Shown here piece by piece: positions 43,446 to 51,626 of a DNA stretch of 64,000 bases (its first letter is position 1; each line of letters begins with the position of its first letter). The translations under genes were made by a program, and so were the position numbers. The DNA is taken from positions 1 through 64,000 of the forward strand of contig NZ_QEOL01000025.1 of assembly GCF_003096715.1 (NCBI RefSeq). Reading direction: 5' to 3'. Below the pieces are notes generated by a model. That model did no database searches and was not told the origin of the DNA. It was given only the letters and a program-made list of their open reading frames with translations. The DNA is from Paraburkholderia silvatlantica. GTDB lineage: Bacteria > Pseudomonadota > Gammaproteobacteria > Burkholderiales > Burkholderiaceae.

Positions 43446-44672
43446 CTAATCGCCCGGCAGCGGCGCGGGGAGTAACAAGGTCGTCGCGAATCCGGGGACG
43501 GGCGGCGTGGTCCAGCGGCGCGCGCGGCCGTAGCCGAACGACTGCACCTTGTCCGCTGCGGCGAGCGAATCGAGCGCACGCTGCACGGTGCGCTGGCTCG
43601 CGCCGAGCGCGAGCGCCAGCGCCGAACTCGACCACGATTCGCCATCGGCGAGAAAGGCCAGCACGGCAGCGTGCTTTTCCTCCACAGGGCGCGCCAGCAC
43701 CACCACTTCGCTCGCGTTGCGCGGCGCCAGCGCAAAGCCCTGCTGGGTCGCGCCGATATCGGCGACGTCGCGCAACAGCGTACGCAAGCGGCCGATTTCC
43801 ACGCGCAGGCGGGCGCGATGCGTTTCGTCGGCGTGTTTCGTGCGAAAGGCGCGGGCGATGAGCGCGTCGCGCGGCATGTCGGCGGGCCACGCCTGCGCGA
43901 GCGCGCGGGCGAGCACGAACAGCACGGGGCGCCGTGCAAGTTCGATGACGGTCGCGCCCTCGCGCGCGACGTAGCGGCACGCGTCCACGATGAGCGCCTT
44001 CGAGGCGAGCAGCGCCTCGACGTCTTCCAGTAGCAGCACCCGCTCTTCACCGCCCGCGATGAGGCGCGCCGCCGGCGAGGTCAACAGCAGCGCGGCGCTC
44101 TCGATTTCGGCGCTCAGCGCTGCGATGCCCGCCTCGCGTGCGGCGCGCGCCGCCTCGGAGAGCGCCCGGCGCGCCGCCTGCGTCTGAATGCGCCGCATGG
44201 CGATGCCGGCGGCGATCAGCTCATGGGCCGCGCGCAATGCGGGCGGCAGTGGCGCGGGATCGGCTTCGGCAAGCATGCCCCCGGCCTCGTCGAGCCGCCC
44301 GATGAGCAGCAAGCGGCGAATTTCCAGGTAACGCGCATGCGCGGCATTGAGGCGGTCGCCATGGGCTTCGAGCGTTTGCCGCGCCGCAGCGAGCGTATCG
44401 GTCGGCCAGCCGAGATCGCGTGAGGCGAGCGCGATTTCGGCCTCGGCGACGACACAGCGCGCGCGCGCTACGGCCTCGCGCGAGCCGAAGCCGCGTGCCG
44501 CGCCGCGCAGCAGCGCTTTGGCGCGCGCGAAGTCGCCGAGCTGCGCCATGGCGATGCCGCGCAGCGCGAGCGCGGGCGCGTCGTCGCGCAACGCGACCCG
44601 GTTCAGCGCGCCGAGCGGATCACCGGCGGCGAGCGAGCGCGCCGCCGCCGTGAACAGCGAATCCATGGTCAT
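43446..44672 (-). CDS. Putative transcriptional regulator, helical repeats plus winged helix
   Basis: 408 residues. The N-terminal about 200 are Ala/Leu/Arg-rich helical repeats resembling TPR (ALNRVALRDDAPALALRGIA, ARAKALLRGAARGFGSREAV). The C-terminal part has a helix-turn-helix: SSSALALALGASQRTVQRAL, followed by DSLAAADKVQSFGYGRARRW, a classic wing. A middle segment (ARLRVEIGRLRTLLRDVADI) may be another winged domain. I do not recognise a named family. It is divergent from the DUF899 gene, which it probably controls. Confidence 0.65.
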   Translation of the reverse strand: MTMDSLFTAAARSLAAGDPLGALNRVALRDDAPALALRGIAMAQLGDFARAKALLRGAARGFGSREAVARARCVVAEAEIALASRDLGWPTDTLAAARQTLEAHGDRLNAAHARYLEIRRLLLIGRLDEAGGMLAEADPAPLPPALRAAHELIAAGIAMRRIQTQAARRALSEAARAAREAGIAALSAEIESAALLLTSPAARLIAGGEERVLLLEDVEALLASKALIVDACRYVAREGATVIELARRPVLFVLARALAQAWPADMPRDALIARAFRTKHADETHRARLRVEIGRLRTLLRDVADIGATQQGFALAPRNASEVVVLARPVEEKHAAVLAFLADGESWSSSALALALGASQRTVQRALDSLAAADKVQSFGYGRARRWTTPPVPGFATTLLLPAPLPGD

Positions 44673-44709
44673 GGGAATCCCGCCACACTTGTCACTCCCC
44701 CTCCTTCTG

Positions 44710-44719
44710 GGTCCGGACC
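44710..44719. promoter_or_regulatory. Palindrome in the divergent regulator/DUF899 promoter region
   Basis: GGTCCGGACC is a perfect 10-bp palindrome, 38 bp upstream of the regulator start. Further along, CGATCAAACG (44733-44742) and CGATCGAACG (44749-44758) form a near-perfect direct repeat with 16-bp spacing. Either could be an operator in this 143-bp divergent region. Confidence 0.35.
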
Positions 44720-44815
44720 TAATCTAACACGGCGATCAAACGAAGCATCGATCGAACGGCGCGGCGGTGCCCACAGCATGCCGCCACGATGGCGAAACCA
44801 TAGGAGGACCAGGCA

Positions 44816-45580
44816 ATGGCAACTCATACCACAGGAACACGGGAAGACTGGCTTGCGGCACGCATCGAACTGCTCGCGGCCGAAAAGGAGCACACACGCC
44901 GCGGCGACGCACTGGCGCAGCAACGCCAGGCGTTGCCGTGGGTGCGTGTCGACAAAACCTATCGCTTCGAGACCGAGGACGGCGGCGCCACACTCGCCGA
45001 TCTTTTCAAGGGGCGCTCGCAACTGCTGGTTTATCACTTCATGTTCGGGCCGGATTACGCGGCGGGCTGTCCGTCGTGTTCCTCGATTGCAGATGGCTTC
45101 GACGGCATCGCCGTGCATCTCGCGAATCACGACGTGCGGCTCATGGCCGTGTCGCGCGCCCCGCTCGCGAAGCTGCTGGGCTACCGCAAGCGCATGGGAT
45201 GGCATTTTCCGTGGGCCTCGTCGAGCGGCAACGACTTCAACTTCGATTTCAACGTCTCGTTCACCACTGCGCAGCAGCGCGCGGGCGACATCGAATACAA
45301 CTACGCGCGCAGCGGCCACGCCATGGACATGAATCCGCCGCCCGCGCCCGTTGCGGAGTTCGCGGCGAGCTGCGGCACCGACGCGGCGACCTATACGCGC
45401 GACCGTCCGGGCCTGAGTGCATTCGTGCTCGAGGATGGCGTGGTCTATCACACGTACTCGACCTATGCGCGCGGCCTGGATGGCGTGTGGGGCATGTACC
45501 AGTGGCTCGACCGCGCACCCAAGGGACGCAACGAGGCCGGCATCTGGTGGCACCGGCACGATGAATACGCGGAAAACTGA
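44816..45580 (+). CDS. DUF899 family thioredoxin-fold protein
   Basis: 254 residues. Hallmarks are REDWLAARIELLAAEKEHTR, LPWVRVDKTYRFETEDG, LLVYHFMFGPDYAAGCPSCS (with C85-P-S-C88 in the redox position) and GDIEYNYARSGHAMDMNPPP-like segments. The last strand, VYHTYSTYARGLDGVWGMYQWLD, is typical of DUF899. It is likely a cytosolic redox-active protein of unknown substrate. GGAGG lies before ATG 44816. The DUF2182 membrane gene follows by 8 bp. Confidence 0.87.
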   Translation: MATHTTGTREDWLAARIELLAAEKEHTRRGDALAQQRQALPWVRVDKTYRFETEDGGATLADLFKGRSQLLVYHFMFGPDYAAGCPSCSSIADGFDGIAVHLANHDVRLMAVSRAPLAKLLGYRKRMGWHFPWASSSGNDFNFDFNVSFTTAQQRAGDIEYNYARSGHAMDMNPPPAPVAEFAASCGTDAATYTRDRPGLSAFVLEDGVVYHTYSTYARGLDGVWGMYQWLDRAPKGRNEAGIWWHRHDEYAEN

Positions 45581-45588
45581 GGCGCATC

Positions 45589-46398
45589 ATGGATAACGTC
45601 GGCATGACGGTACGGCGGCATAGCGGTGCGCCGCGTGCGATTTTCTTCGGCGCTTCGTCGCTGGTCTTTGCGGCGAGCGCGGCGGCAACGTTCGTATGGT
45701 GCGCTTCGATGGACGCGATGGGCGGCACGCCCATGGCCGGCGGCTGGACGATGTCCGCGCTCTGGGCGCCCATGTGTGGACGCACCTGGTTCGACGCCGC
45801 CGTATCGTTTGCCGGCATGTGGAACGTGATGATGGTCGCGATGATGTTGCCTGCGGTCGCGCCGGCTTTGTGGCGGTATTTCGAGGCCGTTGGGGATGAG
45901 CGCGCGGCGCGCGCGGGTGGAATGACCGCGATGGCTGGGGCGGGCTATTTCTTCGTGTGGCTCGTGGTTGGGGTGGTCGTGTTCGCGGCGGGAGCGCAAC
46001 TTGCCGCGCTAGCGGTCGAGGCACCTGAGCTGGCCCATACCGCGCCAGCCGTGGCGGGTGTTGTCGTCGTGATCGCGGGCGTGCTGCAGTTCTCCGCGTG
46101 GAAAGCGCGGTGGCTGGCATGCTGCGGGAACGTGCCGTCTTGCGGGCATGCGCGGCTCAATGTGCAAGCGGCGCTGCGTCACGGCTTGAAGCTCGGCCAG
46201 CATTGCCTGTGCTGCTGCGCGAATTTGATGGCGGCACTGCTGGCCGCCGGTGTGATGGATCGGCCTGCGATGGCTTTGGTCGCCGTGGCGATTGCTGCGG
46301 AACGGTGGGTGCCAGCTGGCGCAAGAGTCGCACGCGGGATTGGAGCGGCGGCGATTGCGGTGGGTGTGGTGATGGTGGTGCGGGCAGTGGCTGCATAA
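45589..46398 (+). CDS. DUF2182 family (predicted metal-binding) membrane protein
   Basis: 269 residues with about six helices. The family core is WNVMMVAMMLPAVAPALWRY and the Cys-rich turn LGQHCLCCCANLMAALLAAG, which suggests metal binding in the membrane. Additional Cys/His in KARWLACCGNVPSCGHARL support this. The gene begins 8 bp after DUF899 and ends the operon; the two families often occur together. Function is not established. Confidence 0.85.
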   Translation: MDNVGMTVRRHSGAPRAIFFGASSLVFAASAAATFVWCASMDAMGGTPMAGGWTMSALWAPMCGRTWFDAAVSFAGMWNVMMVAMMLPAVAPALWRYFEAVGDERAARAGGMTAMAGAGYFFVWLVVGVVVFAAGAQLAALAVEAPELAHTAPAVAGVVVVIAGVLQFSAWKARWLACCGNVPSCGHARLNVQAALRHGLKLGQHCLCCCANLMAALLAAGVMDRPAMALVAVAIAAERWVPAGARVARGIGAAAIAVGVVMVVRAVAA

Positions 46399-46402
46399 AA
46401 AG

Positions 46403-46432
46403 ATCGCCGTTGCGCACCCGCGAAACGGCGAT
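46403..46432 (-). terminator. Rho-independent terminator (minus strand), also at end of DUF2182 gene
   Basis: Perfect 9-bp stem ATCGCCGTT (46403-46411) / AACGGCGAT (46424-46432), 12-nt loop. Reading on the minus strand the stem is followed by CTTTTTAT, a proper T-tract, terminating the BON/porin transcript. On the plus strand it lies 5 bp after the DUF2182 stop, so it can act from both sides. Confidence 0.75.
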
Positions 46433-46500
46433 AAAACGCTCCGACTCTAACGTCGAACTCACGCCTCCGGACTCGCGCCTGCACACGAGCCCGATCGACG

Positions 46501-46524
46501 CTCCGGATGGTAAGTCATCCGGAG
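46501..46524. repeat. Perfect 9-bp inverted repeat, REP-like
   Basis: CTCCGGATG (46501-46509), a 6-nt loop GTAAGT, CATCCGGAG (46516-46524). It lies in the 240-bp gap between DUF2182 and the BON gene, not next to a T-run. The sequence CTCCGGA also occurs, unpaired, at about 46463. It could be a dispersed repetitive palindrome, which would need a genome-wide count. No gene is seen in this gap. Confidence 0.5.
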
Positions 46525-46640
46525 TAACAGCAAGAGGTCGACTGGATTCCACCTCCGTGCTGCTGGGCGAAGCCCGGCGCAACCTGGCGCAACCCGGGGA
46601 AACGCCCGGCAGCACCGCGCTCCACGCCTCTTGTGGCGGC

Positions 46641-47009
46641 TTACATGCCGCCCAAAGACTTCTGCACCGTCAGCTTGTTCGTCACCGACGTCACACCGGG
46701 CACGCCCTTCGCAATCTCTTCGACTTTACCGACCTGTGCTGGGTCGGAAACCGTACCGGTGAGCGTCACCGCGCCGGACTTCGCGCGCACGCTGATGTTG
46801 CCCGCGTTGATCGACTTATCCTTGCCGATGGCCGAATACACCTTGCGACGCAGCGCGCGATCCGTCTGCCTGCCCGTCGGCGCCGCGGCACCCGAGGCCG
46901 CCTGAGCGCCCGCAGACGCGCCCGCGTCGCTCTGGGGCTGCGCCCATGCGCTCATGGAAGCCGCCGCCAGCATCGCGATCGCCAGGCCAACTACCGTGGT
47001 TCTCTTCAT
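46641..47009 (-). CDS. BON domain-containing exported protein
   Basis: 122 residues. Signal peptide ends at AWA-QP (about 23). A short Ala/Gly/Ser linker is followed by one BON domain: LRRKVYSAIGKDKSINAGNI, then VRAKSGAVTLTGTVSDPAQV and EEIAKGVPGVTSVTNKLTV. OsmY-like BON proteins bind lipid or stabilise the envelope under stress. It lies 35 bp downstream of the porin on the same strand. Confidence 0.88.
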   Translation of the reverse strand: MKRTTVVGLAIAMLAAASMSAWAQPQSDAGASAGAQAASGAAAPTGRQTDRALRRKVYSAIGKDKSINAGNISVRAKSGAVTLTGTVSDPAQVGKVEEIAKGVPGVTSVTNKLTVQKSLGGM

Positions 47010-47044
47010 GAAATGTGCTCCGTTTCTTCTCGAGAGTGTGAGGA

Positions 47045-48196
47045 TCAGAACGTGTGACGAATACCGACCATGGCCGCCGTCGTCGACCGGCCCGGCGCGA
47101 CCGGCGCACCGTAGACGATCGTCTGGTTCATGGTCCCCTTGTTGCTGACGTAGCCAACCTGAGCGTAGGTCCTGGTCGCCTTTGAAAGGTTGTATTCGGC
47201 GCCCACGGCGACTTCGCTCGAATGATTCGCCGTGTTGTTGCGGTCCTTCAAATAGTAGTAGCCGGAAGTTACCTTGAATGCCGGACTGAACTGGTAGCCC
47301 AGACCAGCCGAAATCATTTCGAAGTTGTACGTGGCTTTGCTCAGCAAGCTGGATGAGTTCGCCGAGCTGAACGAGCCGGATATCGAGAAGCCGCTGATCG
47401 TGTACATCGCGCCGACGTAATAGAAGTTGTTGTTGTTGCGGCCCGTCGCCGGCGCGGCCGGTGCCGTCGGATAGTTGCCCGGGAACGGGTTGGTGTCGTG
47501 CCCGGCGTAGTACACGCCAGCCAGGTTCAGGCCGTAATTCGAGTACTTGAGCACGGCCGACTCGCGCGTGCCGCCCTGGAACTGCCCCGGCGTGCCGCCC
47601 GGCGCGTACTCCAGCGCGAGCGACGCACCATAGAATTTGGGCGAGTTATAGACAATCGCGTTGCTGTCATAGAGCGCGCCGATCGGCGCGTTCGTGCTGG
47701 TGCCGGGCCAGCCGGCCGCCTGATTGAGGCCCAGCCACGCGGTCAGGATACTGCCGAAATACTGCGCGCCGCGAACGTCCGTGTCCGCCATCGCATAGAT
47801 CATCGGGATGATCTGCCGGCCCGCGTCGATCGAGCCGAACCAGCCCGATCCGCCGATGGTCGCAAACTGGTTGAAAACCGCGGTCACGCCCGGCGTGTCG
47901 GACAGACCCGTCTTGCCGTTATTGGACGTGAACGACCCTTGCAGCTTGAAGTTGATCTTGTACCCGCCGCCAATGTCCTCGGTACCCCGCAAGCCCCAGA
48001 TGCTGGAGTAGATGCCGCCGTCCTTGAGCTGCCAGGTGCTCCCGAGATTCTTCGCAGTGCCAGAAAAATTTGCGGCCGAGGTGCTCTGATACAGTACGCC
48101 GCTGTCAACGACGCCATAAAGCGTGACCGACGATTGCGCATGAGCCGCGCTGGCGAACAGGGCCAGCGCTGCCAGGCTGCCGAACTTCAATTTCAT
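47045..48196 (-). CDS. General porin, OmpC/Omp32-like betaproteobacterial type
   Basis: 383 residues. Signal peptide ends at AHA-QS. The first strand is SSVTLYGVVDSGVLYQ, the hallmark of Burkholderia/Bordetella general porins. Other parts are SIWGLRGTEDIGGGYKINFK, the loop L3 region near GSIDAGRQIIPMIYAM, and the C-terminal strand ending in RHTF with terminal Phe. A 16-stranded trimeric outer-membrane channel. It follows the catabolic operon by about 97 bp on the same strand and may serve its substrate uptake (inference). Confidence 0.92.
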   Translation of the reverse strand: MKLKFGSLAALALFASAAHAQSSVTLYGVVDSGVLYQSTSAANFSGTAKNLGSTWQLKDGGIYSSIWGLRGTEDIGGGYKINFKLQGSFTSNNGKTGLSDTPGVTAVFNQFATIGGSGWFGSIDAGRQIIPMIYAMADTDVRGAQYFGSILTAWLGLNQAAGWPGTSTNAPIGALYDSNAIVYNSPKFYGASLALEYAPGGTPGQFQGGTRESAVLKYSNYGLNLAGVYYAGHDTNPFPGNYPTAPAAPATGRNNNNFYYVGAMYTISGFSISGSFSSANSSSLLSKATYNFEMISAGLGYQFSPAFKVTSGYYYLKDRNNTANHSSEVAVGAEYNLSKATRTYAQVGYVSNKGTMNQTIVYGAPVAPGRSTTAAMVGIRHTF

Positions 48197-48292
48197 TGTC
48201 TCTCTCCGTGTGTGTGGCTCCCCGGTGGTCCCGGCGCCTTTTGGTGTGATCTGAAAGGGTATGTCCTGAACGAAACTCTGTGACCAGGGGAC

Positions 48293-49924
48293 TTAACCGG
48301 CCCGCAAATAGTGGTCGCCGTATTGATCGCGCAACTGGTTCTTGAGCACCTTGCCCGTCGCGCCGATCGGCACGGTTTCGACGAACAGGACGGCATCGGG
48401 CTTCCACCACTTCGCCACGCGGGAGTCGAAGAACGTCAGCAGGTCGTCCGCTTCGAGCGCGCTGCCCGCCTTCTTCACGATCAGCAGCAGCGGCCGCTCG
48501 TCCCACTTGGGGTGACGCGCTGCAATGCACACTGCCGTCGCGACTTCGGGATGCAGGCTCGCAACGTTTTCAATGTCGGCGGAGCTGATCCACTCGCCGC
48601 CCGACTTGATCACGTCCTTGCTGCGATCCACGATCTGCATGAAGCCGTCGGCATCGATCTTCGCCACGTCGCCGGTCGGGAACCAGCCATCCTGCAGCGG
48701 TGAAGCGTAGTCGCCGCCAAAGTATTCGCTCGCGACCCAGTGACCGCGCACCTGCAAGTCGCCCGCGGCGTTGCCGTCCCAGGGCAGTTCCTTGCCCGCG
48801 GCGTCGACGATCTTCATGTCGATGCCGAACACCGGCCGGCCCTGTTTCGCCTGCAGCGCATAGCGCTGGTCTTCAGCCAGCCCGGTCTGGTGCGCCTTGA
48901 AACTGCAAACCGTGCCGACCGGGCTCAGCTCCGTCATGCCCCATGCGTGCAGCACGTCGACGCGATGACGCTGCTGGAACGCCTGGGTCATCGCGGTCGG
49001 GCACGGAGCGCCGCCGATGATCGTGCGGCGCATGGAGGAGAACGAACCCGCGACCGATTCGACGTGCGAAAGCAGCCCTTGCCAGACCGTCGGAACGCCT
49101 GCCGAAACCGTGACCTGCTCTTCCTCGACCAGTTCGAACAGCGACTTGCCATCCAGTGCCGGACCCGGAAACACGAGCTTCGCACCCACCATGCAGGCGA
49201 TGTACGGCAGGCCCCACGCATTCACATGGAACATCGGCACCACTGGCAGGATCGCGTCGCGCGCCGAGCAGTTCAGCGCATCGGGCAGTGCCGCCGCATA
49301 AGTGTGCAGCAGCGTCGAGCGGTGGCTATAGAGCACGCCCTTCGGATTGCCGGTCGTACCCGACGTATAGCAGAGCGACGAGGCGCTGCGTTCATCGAGC
49401 AGCGGCCATTCGAAATCGTCCTCGTGACTGTCGATCAGGTCCTCATAGCAGAGGAGTCTCGATCCCAGGCCATGATCGTGCGGCATATGCACGCAATCGG
49501 TCATGGCGATGAAGAACTTCGGGGTCGTCACGCGTGACGCGACGCTTTCGATGAGCGGCAGGAACGTGAGATCGAAGAAGATCGCGCGGTCCTGCGCATG
49601 CTCGACGATGTACACGAGCTGGTCGGCATGCAGGCGCGGATTCAGCGTATGGAGCACGGCGCCCGAACCCGATACCGCAAAGTACAGCTCCATGTGGCGG
49701 TAGCCGTTCCATGCCAGCGTCGCCACGCGCTCGCCCGGCGCAATGACGAGGCTCGACAGCGCATTCGCCATGCGGCGCGCGCGCTGCGCGAGATCCTGAT
49801 AGCGGTAGCGGTGAATGTCGCCTTCCACGCGGCGCGAGACGATTTCCCGCGCGCCATGATGGCGTTCTGCGTGCTTGAGCAGCGAAGCAACCAGGAGCGG
49901 CTGCTCCATCATCAGACCTTGCAT
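48293..49924 (-). CDS. AMP-dependent acyl-CoA synthetase/ligase
   Basis: 543 residues, ANL superfamily. The AMP-binding P-loop is SLCYTSGTTGNPKGVLYSHR. Later core motifs are HAWGMTELSPVG, WFPTGDVAKIDADGFMQIVDRSKDVIKSGGEWIS (A5-A8 hinge) and the catalytic lysine region IGATGKVLKNQLR. It resembles medium/long-chain fatty acyl-CoA ligases of the FadD family. It activates a carboxylate to its CoA thioester, probably an intermediate of the pathway encoded upstream. It is the last enzyme gene of the eight-gene operon. The start at 49924 follows AGGA; MMEQ 12 bp later is an alternative. Confidence 0.9.
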   Translation of the reverse strand: MQGLMMEQPLLVASLLKHAERHHGAREIVSRRVEGDIHRYRYQDLAQRARRMANALSSLVIAPGERVATLAWNGYRHMELYFAVSGSGAVLHTLNPRLHADQLVYIVEHAQDRAIFFDLTFLPLIESVASRVTTPKFFIAMTDCVHMPHDHGLGSRLLCYEDLIDSHEDDFEWPLLDERSASSLCYTSGTTGNPKGVLYSHRSTLLHTYAAALPDALNCSARDAILPVVPMFHVNAWGLPYIACMVGAKLVFPGPALDGKSLFELVEEEQVTVSAGVPTVWQGLLSHVESVAGSFSSMRRTIIGGAPCPTAMTQAFQQRHRVDVLHAWGMTELSPVGTVCSFKAHQTGLAEDQRYALQAKQGRPVFGIDMKIVDAAGKELPWDGNAAGDLQVRGHWVASEYFGGDYASPLQDGWFPTGDVAKIDADGFMQIVDRSKDVIKSGGEWISSADIENVASLHPEVATAVCIAARHPKWDERPLLLIVKKAGSALEADDLLTFFDSRVAKWWKPDAVLFVETVPIGATGKVLKNQLRDQYGDHYLRAG

Positions 49925-49982
49925 GGTTTGCTATCCTAAGTGACTCTTTTACGTGTACGTTCGTGAACGGGGTGCCGCACGG

Positions 49983-50315
49983 CTATACCTGGCGGGAGGC
50001 CGGCGTCTGCGTCACGCTCACCAGCAGCTTTCCTTCCACGGCCCGCACAGGAAACGTCGTGAGCTTCAGTCCGGCCGCGCCGGGCATACAGCCGCTGCGC
50101 ACGTCGAAGCGCAGTCCATGCGCCGGGCAGCGCACCATGCATCCTTCGAGCGGGCCGCTCGCGAGCGAGGCGCCGTTGTGGGGGCACGCATTGTCGATCG
50201 CGTGCAGCTGTCCTTCGATATTGAACAGAACGATGCTGCGGCCATCGACGAAAACCAGCTTGCGCTGCCCCGGCGCAAGTTCGTCGGCCATGCCGGCCAG
50301 AACTTCACGTGTCAT
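49983..50315 (-). CDS. Rieske [2Fe-2S] ferredoxin-like protein
   Basis: 110 residues forming a complete Rieske domain: C44-P-H46 and C63-P-A-H66 (NACPHNGASLASGPLEGCMV, then RCPAHGLRFDVRSGC), plus a final beta strand. Such small soluble proteins deliver electrons to ring-hydroxylating or other oxygenases. No oxygenase alpha subunit is encoded here; the only oxygenase in the operon is the TauD-type enzyme, which does not normally need it. Confidence 0.88.
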   Translation of the reverse strand: MTREVLAGMADELAPGQRKLVFVDGRSIVLFNIEGQLHAIDNACPHNGASLASGPLEGCMVRCPAHGLRFDVRSGCMPGAAGLKLTTFPVRAVEGKLLVSVTQTPASRQV

Positions 50316-50346
50316 TCCCGTTCCCCTCGACTTCCTTCAGCTCGCC

Positions 50347-51057
50347 TCAGTGTTCGAGCGCCAATGCCATCGTGCCGGCCATCGCCACCGGCGAATAGAC
50401 GCCCGAGAGCGAATAATCCGTGTTGAACACGAAGTACGGCACGCCGCTCACCTGCGGGTCGGCGTAGGCCGTGCGCCGACCAGTCGGTTCCGCGAGGCGC
50501 TTCGATGCGGCAATGTGCGCCGCCAGCGGCTCGCGCTCGAGGCCGCATTCGAGACCCAGGCGCTCGAGCACCGCATAGTCGCCGATGTTCTGGCCTTCCA
50601 TGAAGTACGCGTTGAGCACGCGGTCGATCAGCGCCGCGCTCTGTTCGCGCGCGCCGCAGCTGACGGCAAACGTGACGAGGTCGTGCGCGGCCGCGGTGTT
50701 CGGCAGCACCGCGATGCGCTCGAACGCGAACTCCACACCCGCGTCGCGCCCCGCGCGCTGCACCTGCGCACGCCGTGCGGCCACCGCTTCGGCGCTGCCC
50801 AGACGGTCGCGATAGAACGCCTGATACGGCATGCCTTCGAGCGGCGTCCATGGCAGCAGCTGGTGCGAACGCCACTGCACACGCACGCGCACGTCGGGCC
50901 GCGAACGCGCGAAACGCGCGAGTGCTGCGTCCAGATTGCGCTTGCCGATCAGGCACCACGGGCAGATGAAATCGAAGAAGGCATCGACCGTCAGGACGGG
51001 CGGCTCGCCCGCGTCGCGACTCGCCTGCGCCGCCCACTTTTGATCAGACAAGTTCAT
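50347..51057 (-). CDS. DsbA/FrnE-family thioredoxin-fold oxidoreductase
   Basis: 236 residues, no signal peptide, so cytoplasmic. The FrnE/2-hydroxychromene-isomerase-like DsbA fold shows TVDAFFDFICPWCLIGKRNL (C32-P-W-C35) and late GVPYFVFNTDYSLSGVYSPV (cis-Pro loop). FrnE-type proteins isomerise or reduce intermediates of aromatic polyketide metabolism in some organisms. Its start overlaps the hydrolase gene by 14 bp, so translation is coupled. Confidence 0.87.
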   Translation of the reverse strand: MNLSDQKWAAQASRDAGEPPVLTVDAFFDFICPWCLIGKRNLDAALARFARSRPDVRVRVQWRSHQLLPWTPLEGMPYQAFYRDRLGSAEAVAARRAQVQRAGRDAGVEFAFERIAVLPNTAAAHDLVTFAVSCGAREQSAALIDRVLNAYFMEGQNIGDYAVLERLGLECGLEREPLAAHIAASKRLAEPTGRRTAYADPQVSGVPYFVFNTDYSLSGVYSPVAMAGTMALALEH

Positions 51058-51604
51058 GAATCAACCTCTGCGCCATGGGCCATTCGCCAAAACCCGCTGC
51101 GGGATTCAGGTGACCGACTTCGCCCAGGTCGACGAGGCTGCTGCCCCAGTCCTTCGCCATGGCCTCCACGCGCTCGAAGCGCGCGAGCGGATCGTTGCGG
51201 CTTGCGCCCACCATGCTCGGGAACGGCAGCGGCGTGCGCGGAATCGGGTGCCAGCCGTTCCCGGCCAAGGCTTCGAATGCCGGGTAACCGGGCGGCAGCG
51301 GCGTTTCGAGGTCCGCCGGCGCGGCGAGCAGCGCGCCATGAATCTTGCGGCGGTGCTGCTGCGCCCAATGCACCGTGATCATCACGCCCGCGCTGTGCGC
51401 GACGAGAATGACGGGACCGTCGATCTTCGCGAGCGCCGCGTCGAGCGCGGCCACGCGCGCCGCGCAGCTGAGCTTGTCGTGCTCGAGCGGCGGCACCGAA
51501 GCCGCGTTGGGCAGCTTTTGCTGCAGCAGCGTTTGCCAGTGCTCCGCCACATGGTCGCGCAACCCCGGGACCATCAGGATGGCCGGTGTGGTCTTCAGCG
51601 TCAT
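51044..51604 (-). CDS. RBBP9/YdeN-like serine alpha/beta hydrolase
   Basis: 186 residues. The nucleophile S71 lies in ILVAHSAGVMITVHWAQ, the opening is PAILMVPGLRDHVAEHWQ, the acid is probably in GASRNDPLARFE and the base is His in LGEVGHLNPAAGFGEWP. This matches the RBBP9/YdeN family of small esterases. Possible role: hydrolysis of an ester or thioester intermediate in the pathway (inference). Overlaps the DsbA-type gene by 14 bp and starts 22 bp after the dioxygenase. Confidence 0.87.
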   Translation of the reverse strand: MTLKTTPAILMVPGLRDHVAEHWQTLLQQKLPNAASVPPLEHDKLSCAARVAALDAALAKIDGPVILVAHSAGVMITVHWAQQHRRKIHGALLAAPADLETPLPPGYPAFEALAGNGWHPIPRTPLPFPSMVGASRNDPLARFERVEAMAKDWGSSLVDLGEVGHLNPAAGFGEWPMAQRLIHELV

Positions 51605-51626
51605 TTTCTACGGTCTCCTGCGCGTT

